Below are positions 43,162 to 48,300 of a stretch of DNA of 48,300 nucleotides, one piece after another. Under the pieces are notes generated by a model that saw only the letters and a list, made by a program, of their open reading frames with translations, did no database searches and was not told the DNA's origin. The DNA lies in NCBI GenBank assembly GCA_017632345.1, contig JAGBRL010000092.1:1-48300 (forward strand), read 5' to 3'. The translations under genes were made by a program, and so were the position numbers. This stretch comes from Paludibacteraceae bacterium (GTDB lineage: Bacteria; Bacteroidota; Bacteroidia; Bacteroidales; Paludibacteraceae). Each line of letters opens with the position of its first letter. Positions within the stretch are counted from its first letter, which is position 1.

Positions 43162-44862
43162 GTGAGCAAAGAAAAATTTGAAATGATAGCCAAAACATTC
43201 CAGGGGCTGGAAGAGGTTTTGGCGAAGGAACTTATCAATCTGGGCGCAGATGACGTGGAAATTTTGCGTCGCGGGGTTTCCTTCAAAGGCGATCTGAAGA
43301 TGTTGTACAAGGCTAACCTTTGTTGCCGTACCGCTTTGCGTATCTTGAAACCTATATTTCATTTTCAGGCAGAGGACGCCGATGATGTGTACGACAAGGT
43401 TAAGCAATTGGACTGGAGCCAGTATCTGGACCCGTCTAAAACCTTTGCGGTAGATGCCGTGGTTTATTCCGAAATATTCAAACACTCCAAATTCCTTTCT
43501 TATAAGGTGAAAGATGCTATTGCTGACCATTTCCGCGAGAAATGCGACAAGCGTCCGTCTGTCCGTATTGATAATCCGGATATTCAGGTTAGCATCCATG
43601 TTGCTCACGACCAATGCACAATTTCTCTTGACAGTTCGGGCGAGTCGTTGCACAAACGTGGTTACAGAGTGGGGCAGACTGAGGCTCCTATCAATGAGGT
43701 GCTTGCTGCTGGTTTGCTGCTCATTGCTGGCTGGGACGGTCAGAGCGACCTGATTGACCCTATGTGCGGCTCCGGAACTATTCTGATAGAGGCTGCGATG
43801 ATTGCTCTTAACATCCCTCCTGGTATATACAGACCTGGATTCGCTTTTGAAAAGTGGCCGGACTTTGACCAGGAACTGTTTGATGAACTGTATAATGATG
43901 AGTCGCAGGAACGTGAGTTTGAACATAAGATATACGGCTCTGATATTTTGCGCAAGGCTATAGCTATCTCGGAAGAGAACGTGAAGAGTGCCGGCGTGTC
44001 TAAATATGTGCATCTGAAAGTGTGCCCGATTCAGGAACTTAAAGTGCAGTCCGACAACGCTTTCGTTATATTTAACCCTCCTTATGGAGAACGTATCGGC
44101 TCTAAAGATTTAGGAGAACTTTATTCTGAAATTGGCTCTAAGCTAAAGCATGACTTTACTGGAAAAACGGTTTGGGTTATCACCGTGCCGAATGAAATTA
44201 CTCAAAAGATAGGATTGGCTCCGTCTGAAAGATATGAACTGCTGAATGGCGGTATTGAGTGCGAGTTCAGAAAATACGAGATGTTTGCTGGTCGCAGAAA
44301 TGATTTTGTGAGGGAGCGAAAGGAGCTTGGATTTGATGAGCAAGAGGGAGAGGAAAGACCGTTTGCGAAGGGCGACCGCAAGGACCGTGCAAGATTCTTC
44401 CGTGAAAGGGAAGAGAATGGCGAAGGCTTTGGAAGAAGACGCTTGGGTGATGACCGTGGCTTTAATGACAGAGAGCGGCGTGAGGGCGGCTTTGGTAGAA
44501 GAGGTGATGGTTACGACCGTTATAGCCGCAGGGATAATGACGGATTCAGCGACCGAAGGAGGCGTTTTGATGACGGAGATGGCGGCGAACAGCAGCAGTA
44601 TGAAAGCAAGGAGGAGCGTTTGCAGGCTGAATACAGGAATGAACGTCATAAGTTTTTTGCTGAAAGAGAACGATATAGAGAGGAGAAGGAAAAGTTCAGA
44701 AAACGCAGGGAGAACGGCGAAGGCCGCCGCTTCAGGTCTCGTGATGATGACCAGCGTCAGGGCTGGGGTCGTGACGGAGGCAGAAGAGAGGGCCGTGACA
44801 GGCGCTTCGACAGAGAAGACAGACCTTTCAAAAAACGCAGGTTCGACGATGATGCGGAATAA
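43162..44862 (+). CDS. THUMP-domain class I RNA methyltransferase (RlmL/COG0116-like) with Arg/Gly/Asp-rich tail
   Basis: The start is GTG at 43162, chosen because the following residues (SKEKFEMIAKTFQGLEEVLA) match the family N-terminus; the ATG at 43204 would cut it. Residues ~5-60 form the ferredoxin-like part and ~60-160 the THUMP RNA-binding domain. The Rossmann methyltransferase has DPMCGSGTILIEAA near 195 and the catalytic NPPYGERI at N305. It probably makes N2-methylguanosine in 23S rRNA, as the RlmL N-terminal half does. From about residue 385 to 566 the sequence is disordered and very rich in Arg, Asp, Glu and Gly with repeated RR, DR and GFGRR segments. Such a tail should bind RNA or drive condensation. 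It lies alone between its promoter and terminator. Confidence 0.9.
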   Translation: MSKEKFEMIAKTFQGLEEVLAKELINLGADDVEILRRGVSFKGDLKMLYKANLCCRTALRILKPIFHFQAEDADDVYDKVKQLDWSQYLDPSKTFAVDAVVYSEIFKHSKFLSYKVKDAIADHFREKCDKRPSVRIDNPDIQVSIHVAHDQCTISLDSSGESLHKRGYRVGQTEAPINEVLAAGLLLIAGWDGQSDLIDPMCGSGTILIEAAMIALNIPPGIYRPGFAFEKWPDFDQELFDELYNDESQEREFEHKIYGSDILRKAIAISEENVKSAGVSKYVHLKVCPIQELKVQSDNAFVIFNPPYGERIGSKDLGELYSEIGSKLKHDFTGKTVWVITVPNEITQKIGLAPSERYELLNGGIECEFRKYEMFAGRRNDFVRERKELGFDEQEGEERPFAKGDRKDRARFFREREENGEGFGRRRLGDDRGFNDRERREGGFGRRGDGYDRYSRRDNDGFSDRRRRFDDGDGGEQQQYESKEERLQAEYRNERHKFFAERERYREEKEKFRKRRENGEGRRFRSRDDDQRQGWGRDGGRREGRDRRFDREDRPFKKRRFDDDAE

Positions 44863-44869
44863 ATATTAT

Positions 44870-44906
44870 AGAGACGTAGTGCATGTGCGCTACGTCTCTG
44901 TTTTTT
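44870..44906 (+). terminator. Terminator of the RNA methyltransferase gene
   Basis: A 13-bp stem (44870-44882 with 44887-44899, one G-U pair) closes ATGT and is followed by GTTTTTT. It begins eight bases after the stop codon. Confidence 0.93.
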
Positions 44907-44983
44907 ATTTGCGTTTTCAGATTTTTTGAGATTTGGTAATTGTGTGAGAATTTAATTTTAATTAGCTTTAAATCAATTAATTA

Positions 44984-45022
44984 CCCCCCCCCCCACACAC
45001 ACCACATATATATACACACACC
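44984..45022 (+). repeat. Poly-C tract (11 C) followed by AC and AT dinucleotide repeats
   Basis: Eleven consecutive C residues (44984-44994) run into ACACACACC, then ATATATATA and CACACACC. The tract lies about 57-95 bases before the -7 element and about 200 bases before the start codon of the surface protein gene. Homopolymeric and dinucleotide tracts of this length are prone to slippage. Confidence 0.9.
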
Positions 45023-45078
45023 TAATACGAGCTAAAATTGATGCAAAAATTCATAGTGATTATTCGGAAAAGTTTTAT

Positions 45079-45086
45079 TATTTTTG
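45079..45086 (+). promoter_or_regulatory. -7 element of the surface repeat protein gene
   Basis: TATTTTTG matches TAnnTTTG. No TTTG lies at the standard distance upstream, so the promoter may need an activator or be weak. It gives a leader of about 100 bases. Confidence 0.6.
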
Positions 45087-45190
45087 TAGTGATAACAAAG
45101 GAATATCAGAGGTAGTCTTAAGGGAGATCGGACTACTTGTTGATGGGAATTTGAATTTTAGTATCTCCTTAAATTTTTTTATTATAGAGA

Positions 45191-47944
45191 ATGAATAGGC
45201 CAATTCCTTTTTTTCTGTTTTTATTCTTATTCTTCTTCAATTTATCAGGTAATGCTCAACAATTAGATTGGCTGTGTTTTACTGCGGAAGAGGATGGTAG
45301 TTCGGTTAGCATCAAGAGTCTTATTTATAAACATTACGTAGAATACAGTCTGGATGGTGGCAAGAGTTGGACCGAAAGACCAGGAACGATTAAGTTGAAC
45401 TCAAAAGGAGACAAAGTTTATTTCCGAGGTATGTTGCCTAAAGGAGAGGAACCTACAAGCGGTTTGCGGTTTTATATGACGGGCTTAATCTCGGCCTCTG
45501 GAAATATCATGACAATTTTTGACACGACACAATATTTGACGTCCACTCCTTTTGATGGGTGTCTCAGTTATGCGTTTTCAGGATGCACATCATTGCTAAC
45601 GCCTCCAGATTTGCCAGCCGAAGTTTTGACGAAAAATTGCTATTCGTCGATGTTTTCCGGTTGTACAAATTTGCGGAAAGCTCCTGAATTGCCAGCCGAA
45701 GTTTTGGCGGATGGTTGTTATTCATCGATGTTTGCACAATGCGGAAGTTTACAGGATGCTCCTGTCCTGCCTGCTGAAGTTTTGGCAAAAAGTTGTTATT
45801 CAAGTATGTTTTCCGGTTGTACAGATTTGCAGAAAGCTCCTGAATTGCCAGCCGAAGTTTTGGCGGATGGTTGTTATTCTGGCATGTTCGAAAATTGTTC
45901 AAACTTGGTAGTGGCATCCGAATTGCCAGCGAAAAATTTGGCAAAAGGCTGCTACAAAAAAATGTTCTATAACTGCAAAAAATTAGATAGCTTGTCAGTT
46001 GCTTTCGAATCTTTTACAAGGGAAGATTTGACAGATTGGTTGGACGGTGTTAGTGTAAATGGTTTTTTTCATTGTCCGGCGAATATGACGAAGAAATGCA
46101 GTGTATATATACCTTCTGGTTGGTATTTTACTGCAGAAAAGGATTTAGGAAACTGCTTATGTTGTACTAATTGTAAGGAAATTACATTTAATAATTATGG
46201 TGATAATACCCCAGTGGTTTTATGTAGTAGTGATTATGGAACTACATGGGATACGTTGACAAGAGGAACACATAAGTTTAATGTGCGAAGGGTTTATCTT
46301 CGTGGTGATAATCCTAGTGGCTTTTCTAGTAGCAGAGAGAACTATACAGTCCTTAGTATTGACGGAGATAGCGTGACGGGGAATGTAATGTCCTTGTTAG
46401 GTGAAAGCGTGAGTGATTTGGATATTCCTTCTGATTATTGTTTTTATTCTTTATTTAGGGGGAGTGAAGCTGATTTTTCTTTGAACCTTCCTGCTACAGT
46501 GTTGACTAAAGGATGTTATGAACTGATGTTTGATGGTGCATTTAATTTAAAAAAAGCTCCAAAACTTCCTGCTGTGGAGTTGAAGCCTAATTGTTATTCA
46601 GGAATGTTTTCATATTGCGGAAAATTGCAGAAAGCTCCTGAATTGCCAGCCGAAGTTTTGGCGGATAGTTGTTATTCAAGAATGTTTTTCTGTTGTACAG
46701 ATTTGCAGGATGCTCCAGTCCTACCTGCTGAAATTTTGGCAAAAAGTTGTTATTCAGGAATGTTTTCATCTTGCGGAAAATTGCAGAAAGCTCCTGAATT
46801 GCTAGCCGAAGTTTTGGCGGATGGTTGTTATTCATCGATGTTTGCTGAATGCAGAAATTTGCAGGAAGCTCCTGTCCTGCCAGAGCCGCAAGTTTTGCCA
46901 AATTGTTGTTTTTCTAATATGTTTTATGGCTGTGAAAGTTTGTCTGGATATCCTGAGCATATTATGAAACGCATAATGTGCTTTACAGCGGAAGAAGCAG
47001 GGTCTTCTTTTTCCATAATCACGAATGGATGGTATGATGGTGAAATCAATTATTCTCTTGATGGAGGTAAGACTTGGCAACTGTTAACAGAAACTCCGGT
47101 GGTTTTGGAGAATGTGGGCGACAAGGCTTATTTGATAGGCCGTAATGAAAATTTGACTAATATTACTCTCGGTGAAAATTTTAAAAATGTGCCTAAAGTC
47201 CAATTTTCTATTTCGGGTGCAATTGCTGCAACCGGTAATATTAGTTCTATTTTTGATCAGTGTGCTACAGTTTTGTACGATGCTCCTGCTATAGAGCAAC
47301 TTTTTAAAAATTGTGAAGGATTAACCAAAGCACCGGAATTACCTATGGATAAATTGAGAGCTGGAGCTTATAACAGATTATTTGAGGGGTGTATTAATTT
47401 AAGGGAGTGTCCTGATTTGCCTGCTAAACAGTTGGCAGATGCCTGCTATTACGGAATGTTTATGGATTGTAAGAGTCTTACGAAGGCTTGTTTTTTGCCA
47501 GCCACTAACTTGGCTCCTAATTGTTATTCTAGGATGTTTCAAGGATGTGAAAGTTTGAAGTATCTGAAGGTCGCTTTCGAATCTTGGACTAATTCGACGA
47601 ATGCTACTTTGTATTGGGTGGAAGAGGTGCCAGAGGGAGGCTTGTTTGAGGGCCCGGATTCTCTGGATTTAGTATATGGAGGGAGTCGTATTCCAATAGG
47701 ATGGGGAGTTAATGAAACCGCCAATTCTTCGGATTATAGAATGGGAAACACCCATGTGTTTAATGTTGGAACTGTTCTTTTTATTGAAGGTGCAAATGAA
47801 AATGTGATGGTCTATGACTCCATGGGGCGTTTGGAGTATTTTTCAATGCCTACTTCTGAAGATTTGAAGATAGACTTGAAAAAAGGTGGTGTTTACGTTA
47901 TTAGAATTGGAAATAAAAGGAAAAAGATTTTAGTTGGAGCTTGA
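45191..47944 (+). CDS. Secreted repeat protein (Cys-containing leucine-rich-like repeats) with T9SS sorting domain
   Basis: The 917-residue protein has a signal peptide (~1-22, ending SGNAQ). It contains several blocks of a repeat of about 26 residues with consensus CYSSMFxxCxxLxxAPELPA followed by xxLA. Blocks lie at ~115-275, ~420-585 and ~690-790, separated by beta-rich modules that start with CFTAEEDGSSVSI or similar and contain YSLDGGKSW. The repeat resembles the leucine-rich-like surface repeats of Bacteroidales often grouped with BspA-like proteins. The C-terminal ~60 residues (NVMVYDSMGRLEYFS onward) are a T9SS sorting domain. It is probably a surface adhesin or binding protein. Some DNA repeats are nearly identical, allowing recombination. 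A slippage-prone tract lies upstream. Confidence 0.85.
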   Translation: MNRPIPFFLFLFLFFFNLSGNAQQLDWLCFTAEEDGSSVSIKSLIYKHYVEYSLDGGKSWTERPGTIKLNSKGDKVYFRGMLPKGEEPTSGLRFYMTGLISASGNIMTIFDTTQYLTSTPFDGCLSYAFSGCTSLLTPPDLPAEVLTKNCYSSMFSGCTNLRKAPELPAEVLADGCYSSMFAQCGSLQDAPVLPAEVLAKSCYSSMFSGCTDLQKAPELPAEVLADGCYSGMFENCSNLVVASELPAKNLAKGCYKKMFYNCKKLDSLSVAFESFTREDLTDWLDGVSVNGFFHCPANMTKKCSVYIPSGWYFTAEKDLGNCLCCTNCKEITFNNYGDNTPVVLCSSDYGTTWDTLTRGTHKFNVRRVYLRGDNPSGFSSSRENYTVLSIDGDSVTGNVMSLLGESVSDLDIPSDYCFYSLFRGSEADFSLNLPATVLTKGCYELMFDGAFNLKKAPKLPAVELKPNCYSGMFSYCGKLQKAPELPAEVLADSCYSRMFFCCTDLQDAPVLPAEILAKSCYSGMFSSCGKLQKAPELLAEVLADGCYSSMFAECRNLQEAPVLPEPQVLPNCCFSNMFYGCESLSGYPEHIMKRIMCFTAEEAGSSFSIITNGWYDGEINYSLDGGKTWQLLTETPVVLENVGDKAYLIGRNENLTNITLGENFKNVPKVQFSISGAIAATGNISSIFDQCATVLYDAPAIEQLFKNCEGLTKAPELPMDKLRAGAYNRLFEGCINLRECPDLPAKQLADACYYGMFMDCKSLTKACFLPATNLAPNCYSRMFQGCESLKYLKVAFESWTNSTNATLYWVEEVPEGGLFEGPDSLDLVYGGSRIPIGWGVNETANSSDYRMGNTHVFNVGTVLFIEGANENVMVYDSMGRLEYFSMPTSEDLKIDLKKGGVYVIRIGNKRKKILVGA

Positions 47945-47985
47945 TCTTTTTTAGTAGATTAGGTCGAGACGATTTAGAAGGACAC

Positions 47986-48059
47986 TTGAGTTAGGTTGTC
48001 TATGTTTGTCGAGTATCGTAACTGAATGAATATAGGTAACTTAACTCAAATGTTTTTTT
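47986..48059 (+). terminator. Probable terminator after the surface repeat protein gene
   Basis: Arms at 47986-47997 and 48038-48049 pair over 12 bases (one G-U) around a 40-base loop, followed by ATGTTTTTTT. The long loop makes it less certain. The gap between 48060 and 48196 is AT-rich and shows no gene; it probably contains the left end of the insertion sequence. Confidence 0.5.
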
Positions 48060-48196
48060 AAAGAGACCGAAACAGAATCATAAAATGATAAATTATAAAT
48101 CGTAATTTGCAAAAGTCGCCACCATGAATCAAAAACATTAAAAACAGCAAGGGTAAATACAATATTGTCCTAAATAATTTATAAGAAAAAATAAAA

Positions 48197-48261
48197 AAGG
48201 AAGTTGAGCGCTAAAATAAAAGTATTATTTTAGCAATGATCCCCATCAAAACAACTTCCTT
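48197..48261. repeat. Nested inverted repeats immediately upstream of the transposase start
   Basis: Outer arms (48197-48206 with 48252-48261, 10 bp) and inner arms (48210-48219 with 48225-48234, 10 bp around AAGTA) form a long hairpin ending exactly at the ATG at 48262. Insertion sequences often carry such structures to block translation of transcripts entering from outside. Confidence 0.85.
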
Positions 48262-48300
48262 ATGGCAAATATAACACTTTTCGCTCAAGCAATCGGCAAA
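48262..48300 (+). CDS. IS4-like (DUF4372) transposase, N-terminal fragment cut by the window end
   Basis: Only 13 codons are visible (MANITLFAQAIGK). This start strongly resembles DUF4372-type IS4-family transposases common in Bacteroidales, which begin M-A-x-I-T-L-F-A-Q. The upstream nested hairpin is the kind of structure expected at an insertion-sequence left end. The left terminal inverted repeat and target duplication cannot be placed with confidence; they should lie between about 48060 and 48190. Coding continues beyond the window. Confidence 0.7.
   Translation, partial: MANITLFAQAIGK
48262..48300 (+). mobile_element. Left end of an IS4-like insertion sequence (partial)
   Basis: The call rests on the transposase N-terminus and the hairpin before it. 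The element's outer boundary is not determined, so only the coding part is marked. A 10-base palindrome ACAATATTGT at 48159-48168 is near the likely left end but cannot be shown to be the terminal repeat. Confidence 0.6.

Noticed and set aside
45590..46900. Regularly spaced direct repeats suggesting a CRISPR array
   Set aside because: The repeats are in frame, encode a Cys/Leu-rich protein repeat and differ by codon-level substitutions; there are no unique spacers and no cas genes.

Overview
The window looks like the chromosome of a member of the Bacteroidales (phylum Bacteroidota), probably a gut or rumen plant-fibre degrader. Four things support this. Several genes are preceded by the Bacteroidota -7 element TAnnTTTG, once with a perfect TTTG-N19-TAnnTTTG spacing (aroK). 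Five large exported proteins end in short beta-rich C-terminal domains of the type IX secretion system (T9SS) sorting kind. The two-component pair resembles Bacteroides RprX/RprY. A small decayed gene resembles the Bacteroidales NVEALA family. No 16S sequence is present, so the genus cannot be named.

Layout. 1-140: 3' end of a 5S rRNA gene and its terminator. 442-12218 (+): a giant RCC1/GH8/DUF11 T9SS protein, a P-type Ca2+ ATPase and a GH74 xyloglucanase-like T9SS protein. 12435-14702 (+): the RprX/RprY-like kinase and regulator. 14732-16602 (-): a DUF6242-like lipoprotein and a Vsr mismatch endonuclease, preceded by a structured RNA leader candidate. 16924-24373 (-): a tightly packed run in the order AddB-like nuclease, secreted CotH-like kinase, CHASE2 membrane protein, lipoprotein nitroreductase and uracil-DNA glycosylase. 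24505-27890 (-): tRNA-Arg(CCU), the frameshifted NVEALA-like gene and a GH43 T9SS protein. 28298-34474 (+): a compact five-gene polysaccharide operon (GT4, ligase-like protein, Wzx, Wzy-like, GT2). 34561-35757 (+): a SPOR protein and folE. 35834-38124 (-): an LtaS/OpgB-type phosphoglycerol transferase coupled to a small lipoprotein. 38188-40982 (-): aroK, a Upf1-like helicase and a small HExxH membrane protein. 41186-42943 (-): a TGS-domain nucleoside kinase with a possible leader peptide. 43162-44862 (+): an RlmL-type RNA methyltransferase with a long Arg/Gly/Asp tail. 44984-47944 (+): a poly-C/AC/AT tract followed by a repeat-rich T9SS surface protein. 48262 to the end: the first codons of an IS4-like (DUF4372) transposase behind a strong hairpin.

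How it fits together. GH8, GH74 and GH43 would act on xylan/beta-glucan, xyloglucan and arabinan outside the cell. All three appear to be T9SS cargo, and no SusC/SusD pair is present, so this is not a classical polysaccharide-utilization locus. A second theme is the envelope: a minimal polysaccharide operon, a phosphoglycerol-type head-group transferase with a dedicated lipoprotein, and a surface repeat protein with a possible phase-variable upstream tract. A third theme is genome maintenance: Vsr, AddB-like nuclease, UNG and a Upf1-like helicase. The most novel leads are the RNA leader at 16637-16753, the possible leader-peptide switch at 42881-42950, the phosphoglycerol transferase/lipoprotein pair, the ligase with an added exported domain, and the CotH/CHASE2 pair inside a DNA-repair operon.
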